Assembly: GCA_015499995.1 (NCBI GenBank)
Contig: JADNRV010000125.1
Coordinates: 1-64,000 of the forward strand
Reading direction: 5' to 3'
Length of the DNA stretch: 64,000 nucleotides
DNA from: Flammula alnicola
Taxonomy: Eukaryota; Basidiomycota; Agaricomycetes; Agaricales; Strophariaceae
The position numbers and the translations under genes are program-made. Under the pieces are notes generated by a model. It searched no databases. It was not told where the DNA came from and saw only the letters and a list, made by a program, of their open reading frames with translations. Below are positions 31,618 through 42,840 of this stretch, one piece after another; the first letter of the stretch is position 1; each line of letters starts with the position of its first letter.

Positions 31618-32771
31618 ATTTCAACGTCTCGCGGTGTAGTAGTGAGGTCTGGCAGAGTCCTCGGCTAGATTAGATAGATAGATTAGATAGCATCGAGGCT
31701 GTGCACGTCCCTTTGTAGACACCTTCCGCATTCGTAGACGAACCACCTTTGCTTGCCTCTTGCAATTGCGTGCGACGCGACACCGCACTGCCTGCTCGAC
31801 GCGTGTCCGAGCCTCTGCTATCCCGAGTCCGGTCAGATTGGACTGCTCCAGCGGCAACAATATTAAGTGCTAGATAAAGACTGTGTGTGAAGCGCAAGAC
31901 TCCGACAGGGCGGTGACAGCTGGCGCTGAATCAATGCCGTCGAAGTTGAGAGGCCACCCAGGCTTTAGGCCTTTAGGATTAATCAGGACTTGGAAGGACC
32001 CACAATGATAGCAGTGAAGAGCCGATGTGTATTATTGGCGAGTACAACACCAGTACTTGAGAATCTTGAGGAAGCGAATCACTCATATCCTGCCCAGGCA
32101 TGTTTGAACGTCTCTATTCTCCCCACCTCTTTGTATTCTCTTCCCCTTGAGACATGTTAGATTGAATCAAGGTAAATCCCTGCTGCATGAAGCCCTTGCC
32201 GCTGAAGCCTGAGCGGAATCATGATCAAAGTCCTATCGGGTAATGGGGTTGGTGATAGCTGGGGATTCAACAAGACATGTGCGGCTTATTTCGCATTATC
32301 AGTAAGTGCTTGCTTCAAAGAAAGTGATCCGTCCACCCAACGTTCCAGCGCCACGTCATTGTTTTGGCTAATCAATACAAAACATGTGAGAATAATGGCG
32401 TGGGCTCTTGTCGCCATTAGGTCTTGTTTATCTGTCCCGAAGTAGGGTTACATTACAGAACGAGAAAAAAGAAAGAGGGGAAGCGAGAGAGAAATAGAAA
32501 GACAGAAAGACAGAAAGACAGATTGGACGATGGTAGGAATGTGGAGAATGCAATGGGTACTGTCCCGAGAATAAAGGAAGAATAAATTGAGCGTGTTGCT
32601 CCAGATGGATGCAGAATGCAGATATTAATGTCCATGGTTTGACGACCGTTTAGATGAATTCAAAGGAGGCTGACGAGAAGGGAGAGACCTCAGGGTAAGA
32701 TCCGAGAGTGTTCCAGCATACGCCGCAATTTTCCCGTCCCACAGAAGTGAGGATAGCTCGTAACCATCGAA
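31618..32771. other. Spacer between kinase pseudogene and C2H2 gene
   Basis: Includes a short gatta-type repeat (about 31668-31690) and an AGACAGAA repeat (32496-32522). The minus ORF at 31670-31897 begins like a signal peptide (MRFTHSLYLALNIVAAGA) but continues as low-complexity sequence and stops. It is not supported as a gene. Confidence 0.4.
32212..32330. repeat. Diverged direct repeat, copy 2
   Basis: Second copy of the repeat at 29995-30130, same orientation, about 2.2 kb away. Confidence 0.6.
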
Positions 32772-34200
32772 CTAGAAAACCTGGGTATCAAAAATTTCAG
32801 GCGCGATTACGAAAACCTGTTCCTCTGGAATCTCATAGACGGAGGATCCTTCAGAGGTGCAAGATTGGGCCTGAATATCTGCCAGTGGTAACTCGTGCGC
32901 GAAGTGGAAAGCCCAAACATCGATCGAATCCAGAGCGATATGTGTATTCTCGTATTCGTTGGAAAAGGCCAACGAAGACGATAAAGAATAGGAGCCGAAG
33001 GTCATCCCAAAGGAATCGGAAGTGTTGAGTACAGATTCTTGGGGAATTTGCATGAATTCCTGCGAGGAATACCCTTGGTATTGCGGTGGCTGGACATAGG
33101 CGGTTGTCGGAGGGTATCCCTGGACATCACTGGATGCATATCCAGGGAATAAAGGTACCGCAACATTCTCGGCAGGAGGCAGGCCAGCAGCCAAAGCACG
33201 CCGAGCCTCAAGGTTACCAGTAGCGCCATTACCGGGATATAATCTGATCGGAAAGCGCTGATGCAGTCCGCATTCTGCAAGTTTATTGACTGGGATGGCA
33301 GCGCAGGGGGGAGGCGAGGTAGGGATGTAAGCGGAGGCAGAGGAGGAGTTCCAACTGCTGTGGTCACCGTCGCCGTCGACCGTATCAGATGTCCAAAAGT
33401 CTGGGTACTGGAAAAAGTCAACAGGCTCTATGGATTGTAGTTGGACAGTTTCATCCTGGTGGAATGAGAGAGGGGTAGTTGCATTGGAAGAGCCTTGATT
33501 GGAGTCCACGGTGTCCGAGGTAAGAGGTGGGGTTGCTGAGAAAATTGAGAACTGCTCCAGATCCTGTGATGGAGACCGCGACGTGCTCTCGATGGTGCGG
33601 ACTACCCTGAGAGGAATCCGGCGAGGGGTGCTAGCAGTGGCCTCGACGACGACGATATTCGAAGAGCTGGCAGATACAACACTGTCGCTATCAACGCTAT
33701 CGCGCTTGCGCTTTGTCCTTTTCTGGGCAGTGGCTTTGAAAGCCTGCTGGTCAACTGCAGTAAGGTCCTGACTAAAGAGCCGAGTAGATATTGGTACATG
33801 AATGAAAGAAGTGAAGGATGGATACTGACTGTTTAGCTTTCTCGTGCGCTTTGAGGTTACACTTCTGAAGGGTAGAGTAATTGCAAAGTGTGCAAGGGTA
33901 GCGCCTATTATAAGGATATCAACGAAAAGTCAGTCCCGACGGCGACGGTCAAGAGATGGTGGGGGAAAGTCTTACTCTGCATTGGGGTTGTGGGTGGCTA
34001 CATGTCGATTAAGGTCGGATTTGCGTGAAATAAACTTGCCACAGATGTGGCATTCTACGGGTCGACACTCAGACTATAAGAATAAGAACAAAACCAAGAA
34101 CGAATCAACAAAAGAGGACAAGACAATAGACAAGACGAGTGGCACTCACGTGAGGAGATTTGTTGATGCGTGCACCTTTTGTCTTAGTGGCAACCGGCAT
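32772..34200 (-). CDS. C2H2 zinc-finger transcription factor (407 aa)
   Basis: Exons on the minus strand are 34150-34200, 33976-34073, 33830-33904 and 32772-33771. Two adjacent zinc fingers lie in the first 75 residues: ECHICGKFISRKSDLNRHVA-TH (CX2CX12HX3H), and YPCTLCNYSTLQKCNLKAHE followed by KAKH (CX2CX12HX4H). A basic patch (QKRTKRKRD) looks like a nuclear localisation signal. The long remainder is Ser/Pro/Tyr-rich with aromatic-acidic stretches (PVDFFQYPDFWTSDT) and probably activates transcription. Two-finger proteins of this form are common fungal regulators. The target genes are unknown. Confidence 0.85.
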
Positions 34201-35936
34201 TGTTTCCTGTAATGGAGGACTAATCGGGGCAAGGGCGACGTGTGTTCAAGATACTTGGACTTCGAGGAGGGGAGGCGTCGACGTCGAGTTTGGGAGGGGG
34301 AGAACTTGATGGAACAGTGAGGGTGGCAATGTCAGGAGGACGTCGCTTCCTGCCCGAACTTATAGGGCTCAGAAAAAAAATTGGATTGGTTTTTCAGTTT
34401 CTTCCCATATTTGTGGAGGGTGAGCGTTTTTGCCCTCCTGGGATGCCAGGAGAGCGGAAACGCCATATTAGGCATGACGGCAGGGTGGCCGGGACATCAT
34501 TTTATTTTATCCCTTGTATAGAAAGAGTCATGGGGGCTGAAACAAAGGAACGGAGGTTAGGGACAATATGATGGCGACGGTCAGTGGCTCACCATTTCTA
34601 TGTAAAATATACCTTCTTAGGAAGGAGTTTCGTTGATGGGCAGTTCAATACTCAAGTGGGTCAGCCGCCTGGAGCAACACTTAGAGTTAGAGTTCTAGAG
34701 GCCGACCCGAGTCAAGTAGTACAGAGTGATGCTGACGGTAGTCCGAGTCTTGTACATGGGGACGAATGAGGGTGACAGATATCGATGAACTGGTGAGATC
34801 TCAGAGCCGAAATTAGAAATACTGATAGTAGTACTGACCACTTTCCCATCTCGAGCTGAATGCACTGAGGTAGACCCAGAAATGGAAAGGGAGGAATCAT
34901 GAACGACGTTCAAAGTGAGGCGGTCAGATACACGGAGAGTTCCGGAACTTCCGCCCTTTTCCCGTTCTGCACACCTCGGCATTGGCCTCTCTCCTATTGC
35001 TCGTTCCCGGGCCTTGTGAATATTATGCTCTCAGATTCTCTTCCCTCCATCCATTTTCTCCAATCTGAATCCTGTATTAAAATTCGGCCAAGAAAGGGGA
35101 ACATTGTGGCAATCGAGTGCCGTCGATTGCAAAGATTTAAGAACGTAGCTAAATACATACTAAACATTCATAATTAAATCGTGTGCAAGCGTTACCGATC
35201 TCGGGCACTGAAGGACTGTCGCGCTTAGCGCCGCCCAGATTCCTGGCTCTTATTGGCGCTTCGGGTGCGGATACGTCCATGTTTAGTGGGGTCGGCGGGA
35301 CCTCCTGAATGCTGAAGAGGCGGCGTTTTCCCATCTAATACTCTACTTCTGTGGGTTTAGTGCCTCGCTTGAGACTAACTTCAGGTGTGTGGTTGAGATG
35401 ACGTGAGCCGCCGCGGCGTCCCGTCGACGAATGTATATGGGACGCCATCGCCAGTCATTGATGATCCGTCGGATTTAAGGTGGGGTTGTGATTGTTCCCG
35501 CACAGCATTTCACTAAGCGCCCGTGCTTGTGGCTTCCACGAACGTACATGACAGTCTGACCTCAGAGTGAATGGTGGTGATCTAGAGTGATTTATTATCC
35601 CCATAAGCGATGCTGCTCTTATTGTCTCTCTTATATCTTGTGCAGGGGGCGAGAACATTGCGCCCAAACTCTCCACTCCTGCTTGCACCTGTCCTGATCA
35701 GTGGTCGATCTGGAACCTACTTCGGAGATGCTTATCCATTATATCCGTCTGTTTTTGGGCTGCAATCCACCTTAACATCCCAGCACCCGGTGCAGAATGG
35801 TGTCTTTGGATAATCGACTCGGAGCTGACTATATACTAACGAATGAAAATTGAGAATTCCTCGACCAAGAGCCGCCTAGAAATTTCAAAAATATGTACGA
35901 CACCGCTAATTCATATAGTCCTCCCTCCCCATCACA
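34201..35936. other. Intergenic with one possible orphan exon
   Basis: At 35334-35199 the minus strand has MGKRRLFSIQEVPPTPLNMD and continues to SVPEI before a GT donor. It looks like a first exon, but no following exon was convincing; 34982-34695 is a candidate only. The rest shows nothing recognisable. Confidence 0.3.
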
Positions 35937-36385
35937 CTAATCGCAAAAGATCCCATAGCTCTTCCAAGTAGCAGCGGAGGTGAAAACGCAAGTTCCTGTT
36001 GTGTCGGTGTCCAGACTCTGCACGACGCCACCAGCCTGATTGTCCTCCGTGTACAAGCTTACATGACAATTGCCAGCAGCCTCGGTCACGACGATGGAGG
36101 CTTGTGCCGGGTTGAAGTTGCCTTTGCAGGGACTGGTAGTGGAGGGAGAGCAGGAGATGGTAGTTCCAGTTCCGCATGCTGTGCCGCCGAAAAAATATGA
36201 GTTCGCGTGGAGCACTAGGAGGAGGAGGACACCTGCTTACCTGCACCCTGTGGAGCGACGTTGAATGCAACTGGTCTACCTTGGCGGGCGACGAGCTCTT
36301 GGACTTCAGGTCCAGCCACGGCGACTGCCATTACTTGATTGGTAACGACGCAGATGGCGAAGGCGGCGATGTTGATAAACTGCAT
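35937..36385 (-). CDS. Small secreted cysteine-rich protein (128 aa)
   Basis: Exons on the minus strand are 36241-36385 and 35937-36178. An N-terminal hydrophobic segment (MQFINIAAFAICVVTNQVMA) and an acidic stretch ending LVARQ are followed by the mature region: ACGTGTTISCSPSTTSPCKG, SIVVTEAAGNCHVSLYTEDN, TGTCVFTSAATWKSYGIFCD. Six cysteines after the signal region suggest disulphides. No family is recognised with certainty. Small secreted proteins of this kind are common fungal effectors or surface factors, but no role is shown here. Confidence 0.7.
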
Positions 36386-37944
36386 CTTTGTAGTACTTTG
36401 AAAGCTTTCTGATACTGATTGACTTTACTTGAATGTTGGGTCGTTTTATACCCAAGAAATTTCCCAAAAAAATACCACCACACATCCGTTAACAGTCGTG
36501 CATCACCCTGTAAAGAGCTCATGACGTAGACACCCGACCTACCCTGCCTTGTTCGTCACCCGCATGGGCCGGCAAAACAACGCATGTAATGGACGCTCTG
36601 CACTACCGCCAACTTGTTTTTCAAGGACATCATATAATCGTGAACATCGCATCACTTCAAGTTCACATTACATCGAAGTCTATTTAGAGAGACTACATAG
36701 CCTAGATTAGCCAACGTTTTCATCACCCCGAGTGGGTCTCGAAAGTAAGTTAAGGAATAAGCATAACGATCAAAGTCAAAGACCTATGTGGTATAGATAG
36801 AACCCCGAACTACAGTTCGTGTTGGTAATCTAATAATATGACATCTTCGTCACCCCGCGTGGCGCGGTGTGGGGCCACAAAAACAAGTCAAGCGACCACT
36901 CAGCACCACCCCAAGGCCTGACACGGTAATACCTTATAACGTTATTGCCATAATAACTCTATCTTACTCTACTTAGAATGTAATGAACGACCCATCAGCT
37001 CCATTTCTGCAAGTACGTACGGCACCTAAATACCCTTGTATTAGTTACCGGACAGTCACAAGAATGAAGGGGAAAGTAGAAAGCGTTCTTTGCGCACGTT
37101 CCACTTCAACAGAACCCCAAGAAAATCTGGGTTGGCAGAACGCGAGAACGAAAGAGACACATCCTTCCTGGAGGAGGCTTTCGTGGCGCTTTAGGAACTT
37201 TGAAGTTCAACCTTCACCGGCAGCACTAGCTCGTGTCCAGTGGACATCCTTTCTACAGCACATCTGAATCAAGATCCTTCCCAGTTAGAATTGTTATTGT
37301 AGTACTTAAACGTACCTTATCTCTTTCTCTAAGCTTGCAAGCGCCGTAATAATACACCGACATTTACTTCCGTGAAGTTTAACAAATCTGGCGTTAAAGA
37401 CCATCCTAAACTAATTTGTATACATGAAGTACATGTTTAGAGTCAGCGTGTCGAGAGCAAACACATAAGAGTCGCTCAAAATACACCGAAGAGTGTCCAT
37501 CGAAGAGTAGAGAGCCCTTAATTCGGGTAAGCCAAAGCTACCTCGGCGTAGGAGGAGGGCTGATCGACCTCCAATACCCCAATCACGATAAGTATGTAAC
37601 TTCGAAAAGATATCTTCGGGGCTATCACATATACATAATTCTAGAAGATATATAACACAAGTGTTCAGTAATCCGCCTGGCCCAGAACATGTATACGGAC
37701 CGTGACATAAATATCGTCTTTATCTCTCCCCAGAGTTACGTGTCTTTATCTTTCGTGGCTGTCCGTAGATTCCACCGCGCTATTTGGCGACCGGGAATTT
37801 TAGAAATCTCTTCATCGGGCCTGAGTTCCAGTGTTGGGAATGAGATGAGGGCGGAACATTTTTTCTTATTCCGTGGAGAGCTGGGAAGAGAGGTGAGTCA
37901 GGAACGTTGACGAAAACTAACGGAAAGCAGGCTAAGAAGTACCA
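36386..37944. other. Intergenic, TE-derived appearance
   Basis: Repeated words such as catcaccccgagtggg (about 36721) and cgtcaccccgcgtggc (about 36849), plus AT-rich stretches, suggest old mobile-element debris. No coding exon recognised. The end lies next to the foldback element. Confidence 0.35.
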
Positions 37945-37953
37945 TTCGAAGAC
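37945..37953. repeat. 9-bp target duplication, left (TTCGAAGAC)
   Basis: TTCGAAGAC directly before the foldback element; the identical nine bases follow it at 38855-38863. Confidence 0.85.
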
Positions 37954-38854
37954 GGATAATTCTATTTGAAAACCCGGGTTGCAGGGAGAAACCCCCACTT
38001 TAAATTGTTTTGTAATTTGGAAACCCGGTTTCTGAGATTATCAAGGGGCCGGATTACGGAAGCGAGTCGGCCTCTCCCATCAGCTACCTTCCCGTGCCGT
38101 CTCCCTGGCGCCCTTCGGCATCAAAGGCGCCTACCAAATGCGGAAATGACTCCCGCTAGCTGTGCTCGTCGTCTGCGACAGTGAGCACGCTATTTCCATC
38201 ATTCTTCAACCATTTCTCTTCATTTTTTGGTGATATTACGAGTTTTATGTACCTATACATATAGTATATTATTTTATATTGGTGAAAATACGTCCATGAG
38301 TGACCTGAATGACTATATTAAGCATCCCTAAGGAGGGGATCACCTCTAGCAATACCTAAGGAACATCTGGAAATAATCTTCAGTAGATATAATGGCTCTA
38401 GTATGCTACACAGGTACGGGGAGATATGTGGTAAATTATAGGAGTGTTGGGCTAAATAGTCCTCCTTAGAGATGCTTGATACTTATTTATAGTCACTGTT
38501 TAGGTCACTCATGGATGTATTTTCACCAATATAAAATAATATACTATATGTATAGGTACATAAAACTCGTAATATCACCAAAAAATGAAGAGAAATGGTT
38601 GAGGAATGATGGAAATAGCGTGCTCACTGTCGCAGACGACGAGCACAGCTAGCGGGAGTCATTTCCGCATTTGGTAGGCGCCTTTGATGCCGAAGGGCGC
38701 CAGGGAGACGGCACGGGAAGGTAGCTGATGGGAGAGGCCGACTCGCTTCCGTAATCCGGCCCCTTGATAATCTCAGAAACCGGGTTTCCAAATTACAAAA
38801 CAATTTAAAGTGGGGGTTTCTCCCTGCAACCCGGGTTTCCAAATAGAATTATCC
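37954..38854. mobile_element. Foldback MITE, 901 bp, Mutator-like
   Basis: The two arms, about 37954-38336 and 38461-38854, are nearly perfect reverse complements of each other, starting GGATAATTCTATTTG. The first 72-codon ORF of each arm is identical apart from its second residue. About 120 bases of unpaired loop lie between them. No transposase is encoded. Long terminal inverted repeats with a 9-bp duplication fit non-autonomous Mutator-like elements. It sits 58 bases beyond the stop codon of the neighbouring oxygenase gene. Confidence 0.85.
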
Positions 38855-38863
38855 TTCGAAGAC
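38855..38863. repeat. 9-bp target duplication, right (TTCGAAGAC)
   Basis: Identical to 37945-37953. Confidence 0.85.
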
Positions 38864-38920
38864 CAGCTCAGAAGATGAAATGGAAGACAGCCGAAAGGTG
38901 GAGATGGTATAAAGATAGCA

Positions 38921-40515
38921 CTACAATGATAGAAATAGACGATAAGGGTTAAGGATCTTGTAGCTTTCAGAAGGAAAGAAGAATACAGTTCCTATTCTTC
39001 CTGGAGTGATATTTTGCTCTTTCTGCTCTGCTGTCTGCTTCAGAGGAGTGAATTTGGCGACTTTGTGATAGATCCTGCTGGAATAAAAAATGCAGACATG
39101 ACCAGGATCATAACTTTAAAGACCATTAGATGTTTATTCTGGTCAGAAATAGATAGAAAGACTTACGAGAATTTTGCGTTGAATTGTGGGAAGAGCATCT
39201 CTCCCCCGGTATAATTCCCTACACCAAAGGATGCAGATGGTCCAAGATCATGGCGGTCCCTGTGAAGGTGGCCTTGAAGCTTGTAGATGATCGCGCGCCC
39301 AAGGTATGGACCAGGATCGCAGCTCATCCAGACCCCCGCTTCAAAAGCCTTGCGATATTTGGCGTGCCACTCGGGAAAGGCGACCTTGAACATTTCAGAG
39401 AGCGAAACAGCAATTGACTGGGTCAAATAGTAATATGACCCAGAGCCGGCCATGCTCGTGCTCGTGTGGGAGATATCCCCAGAAATAAAAAGACCCTTGA
39501 AGCATTCCGTGAGTTCATGTTCCAACATATGAAAGAAACGACGCACTTTCAAGGGCTGACCTTGTTGAATCCATCCATGAACGAGATGGACAACACCGGC
39601 TTGCTCGCCTTTCTCTAATCCGCTATTCTGTGTGTCCATGAGATCATACGCCTTCGGATTTACCTCTTCTTCATTGGAATCGTCCGGCATATCACTCCCA
39701 CTATCTATTTCCATGTCGTCATCTGTCTTGTATTTCATTATATTGGTGCCTTCATGTCGCGTGTTGTCAAACCGGCTATGAAGGGGAACATCGGCGCATA
39801 GACTTTGACAAGCAAGCTGATAGCGCTCGCATTTCTGAGGCTGACGGGTTTATATTTAGTTGGCTGTGCATGCAAATACGTAGAACGATGGACTCACGCT
39901 CAAGCCATCAGCCAGAACTGTGGCACCCTTCTTCTCTAGTGCTTTCAGATCCTCCTTTGTCCGTCCTTTGTACTGCTCAGACTGCTGAATTTTGAGCTTC
40001 GTCACTTTGAATCAGCCTGATGCACTAGAATAATGTATTTGTTTACTCACCGGAGGTGTATTGGTCAGGACTCTGGAGCCAAAATAGAAAAGGATAGGCT
40101 TGTTGTGCTTGTCAACAAACTGGGCAGACATGCACTGCGCGGCCTTCTTAGGACCAAGGTCCTCAGTACATATCCTTTCCAGCTCCTGGACTTCTGATGG
40201 CGACAGGTTCTTTTCCAGTTGCCTAAGACTAAGTGTAATCTTGATTTTCTGGGCGTGTTTTATGTATACCTGGAGGCGCTTGTGGTCAAAGTTTTGCTGC
40301 TTGCGCAACATCGACTCCACGCTGCGGAGTTGCGTCCCGCCCATGGTCCCACTCGGAACTGTTTCTGGTTCTGGCTTCATCACAACGATAGCAGGATTCT
40401 TGTGCTTTCATCGCTTGGCAGCTGGTTCGTGTGATGGCTGGCCCTACAGTAAACAAGCGAAATTTTAGAAGAGGAATAAAAGACTCACTCCTGGCGATGG
40501 GCGTCTAGAATCCAT
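38921..40515 (-). CDS. TET/JBP-like 2-oxoglutarate/Fe(II) dioxygenase
   Basis: Minus-strand exons: 40489-40515, 40051-40404, about 39898-40004, 39167-39840 and 38921-39113. A helical, charged N-terminal region (ESMLRKQQNFDHKRLQVYIK) precedes an acidic linker and the oxygenase fold. Iron ligands are visible as HRDRHD (HxD) and the distal His in YSSRIYHKVAKF; TGGEMLFPQFNAKF is the central strand pair, and ITPGRIGTVFFFP supplies the Arg for 2-oxoglutarate. TET/JBP enzymes oxidise methylated bases in DNA; Agaricomycetes carry many copies that travelled with KDZ transposons. All key residues are present. The junction between the second and third exons fails by one base with GT-AG sites, so either a non-standard site or a recent lesion is there. 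A different 2OG subfamily cannot be excluded. Confidence 0.7.
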
Positions 40516-41335
40516 GATTGATTGGATTATTTCGTTCACTTGTGAGCGGCTTATAAGCGTTTTGAAAGTCTGAGGCAATGCCTCGCATGTCTCAATGCTG
40601 TGCAGTGGGGCTGTGTTGGTGTTGAAGATCCCAATGCTATGTGAAGGCTGTTCAAGTCGATGTGGAGGGGTGTGGGATAGAGGTCGCTCATTTCAGCCTT
40701 TCTCCCTCGGCCTCCCTCCTGCATTCAGCGCACTCGCAGAATTGAATTGGGAAATCGGACATTGCGAACGCGCCCTTGGCCAAGCCTTGGAATGATGCCT
40801 CTGGGTCAGAAAAAGTCCTTTCACCTACTCGCGCCATCATCAGATCTCAAAGTGAAAGCTTTGTATTCATGGCTCCACCAGTTGCTTCTGTCAACAAATC
40901 ACTGCGCAAACGTGCCCTTGGCCAAGCCTTGGAATGATGCTTCTGGGTCAGAAAAAGTCCTTTCACCTACTCGCGCCATCATCAGATCTCAAAGTGAAAG
41001 CTTTGTACTGGTGGCTCCACCACTCACTTCTGTCAGCAAATCACTGCGCAAATGCGCAACACTGCCATTGGAAATGTTCAATGTACATCCACCAGCTGCA
41101 CCTTTTAACAAGCTCTTTCAGTATTGACGCAGGTCATGATATATTTCTACGCATCATGCTATTTTTAGACCCGCGTCTATATTGGATATCCTAGCAAAAT
41201 GTATTCCTGCATCTAGTAGAATTCGTCTACCACTTTATGCTATTTAGAAAAGTTACCAGACCTGTGAGGCTCATGTACTAGAAAATAGCACGGCTGAGAT
41301 GGACGATATGGATGGAACACAAAATTATGGATGGA
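40516..41335. other. Spacer with a 142-bp tandem duplication
   Basis: Apart from the tandem duplication at 40764-41047, no gene is supported. ORFs across the duplication are products of the repeat. Confidence 0.4.
40764..41047. repeat. Tandem duplication, two copies of 142 bp
   Basis: Copy 1 starts near gcgaacgcgcccttgg (40764) and copy 2 near gcaaacgtgcccttgg (40906). They are nearly identical, so the duplication is recent. One frame reads KPWNDASGSEKVLSPTRAII, which may be debris of a TE-linked gene. Confidence 0.8.
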
Positions 41336-41962
41336 TCAAACAATTCTATATACATTTTTATAACTCTCGCTTATTTCTTTCATCATTCTGGGTGATCGAA
41401 TCATTGCATTTTTATTAGATAGTTGAGAATACAATAGTAAACGTAAAGTAGACAGATTGAAAGGGTACGAAAAAGTTAGCAAAATCGAGATACTACAAGG
41501 GAAATGCTTACCACGCCCAATGTAGACACCCCCAGCGACGTCCAAAAAAGTTCCCCCAGTGATGGTCAAATCCCCCTCCTGCTCCAAGATCGATTCAAGC
41601 GGGCGACCTAAGAGATCTCGTCAGAGCTTTGCATGTAGAAAAAAAAACAAGCACTTACTTTGCGAGATCGAGTCGATGTACATATTGCCCACGACGGAGA
41701 CAAACTGACCGCCAGTGACGGTCACGTTCCTGTCGAGAGGCACTTGGAACACGGTTAGTGAATCTCTCTGATACACGGAACAAGTACTTACCGCCAGCCC
41801 ACCTACAGATCGCGGGAAGCACTCGGCGAAGCAAGCGCTTTGTTAATTCTAAAAGCCTTTAGATTATGTCGAGTACTAAAGAAAAAAGAATAGAAACGTA
41901 CCAGTAACAATAGAAACGATAAGAACCAGACAAAGAACGACGATCTCGGTTGTAGCATGCAT
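41336..41962 (-). CDS. Possible small membrane-anchored protein with TGG-repeat motif
   Basis: The minus strand from ATG 41962 reads MHATTEIVVLCLVLIVSIVT, one hydrophobic helix. After short introns come two similar strand motifs, NVTVTGGQFVSVVGNMYID and GDLTITGGTFLDVAGGVYIG. This tandem TGG-x-F-x-x-V-x-G motif also opens many basidiomycete NACHT (nwd2-like) proteins, but no NACHT domain follows here. The joint after the first exon does not close cleanly and the 3' end is unspliced sequence to a stop at 41336. It may be a truncated or decayed gene. Confidence 0.35.
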
Positions 41963-42839
41963 CAAGGGCGTAATGTGAGCGGCGTAAGATGAGCAGTGCG
42001 TGACGAAAGTGAACACGACGTGCGTGATACATCATAGGTCACGTGGTCACATATTGGCGACGCGCGCGAGGGCGGCGCAGTATAGGTTTTCATGGGTTCT
42101 ATGGTATAACATTGTAGTAGTGTAAGGTTATCTGTAATATCATATGGGCGTAAAGTCATACGTAAGGTCCCATGGACGTAAGGTCGCATGGGCGTAAGGA
42201 CATAAGGACGTAAGGTCGCATGGGCATAAGGACATAAGGACGTAATGTCGCAAGTACATTTCCCCCCCCATATCTCGAGAACGGGTCCGCCAATTCCTTA
42301 GTGCTTTCGGCCTTGAATATACCTATATATAACCTATCTAAATGTGCACTAACATCCCCAAAATTTTGTGGTCTGGTTTTAAGTTATAACTTACATTTTA
42401 AGTGTACAATAGATCCTAACCGGAAAGGTCCCACTGGCTACCAAATTCACATGCGGACTCACTGGCCTTTTTTGATTTAACAGTTACTTTGAGATTTTTA
42501 GTCTCCTTCAGACTCAAGTGTGATGAAACTTATTCTTGAAAAGATAGAGGTCGCTATGTGAGAATTAAGTTCTGCAGAACTTGTAGCCATCTCAGAATTA
42601 AGTTTGCCAGAAGATCTTTCCAGTGTAGCCACCATAGCAATGGCTATACTTTGTTCAGCTAATCTAAACACCAAAGCTGAAAAACAAGTTCTACAGAACT
42701 TAACTCTTTGTAGCCAGGTGATCCTTAAGTTTCTAGGAAGGCAATTTCATTGTAGCCACTGATCCCTAAGTTTCCCAGAGGCTGTTTCTTGTCGTAGCCA
42801 CCAATCTCTAAGTTCTGTGGCACCTGTTTTCTGTCGTAG
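41963..42839. other. Repeat-rich spacer
   Basis: Holds a minisatellite at about 42140-42250 (units such as catgggcgtaaggacataag), a run of nine C at 42261-42269 and loosely repeated words around gtagccac and ctaagttt at 42580-42840. No gene seen. Confidence 0.5.
42140..42250. repeat. GGACGTAAGGTCGCATGG-type minisatellite
   Basis: Imperfect tandem units containing gcatgggcgtaaggac and ataaggacgtaaggtc. The unit is about 30 bases, built from 10-base subunits ending in gtaagg or ataagg. Confidence 0.75.
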
Positions 42840-42840
42840 C
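42580..42840. repeat. Degenerate repeats around gtagccac/ctaagtt
   Basis: The block gtagccac-n-atcyctaagtt recurs about five times with 45-60 base spacing, each time followed by a different tail ending in a T-rich stretch. Confidence 0.55.

Noticed and set aside
37966..38842. Two identical 72-codon ORFs
   Set aside because: They are the same sequence in the two arms of the foldback element, with no sign of being coding.
40405..40445. In-frame TGA near the start of the dioxygenase gene
   Set aside because: Disappears when the intron acceptor at gaaag (40405) is used instead of the earlier ctgtag; frame then closes cleanly.
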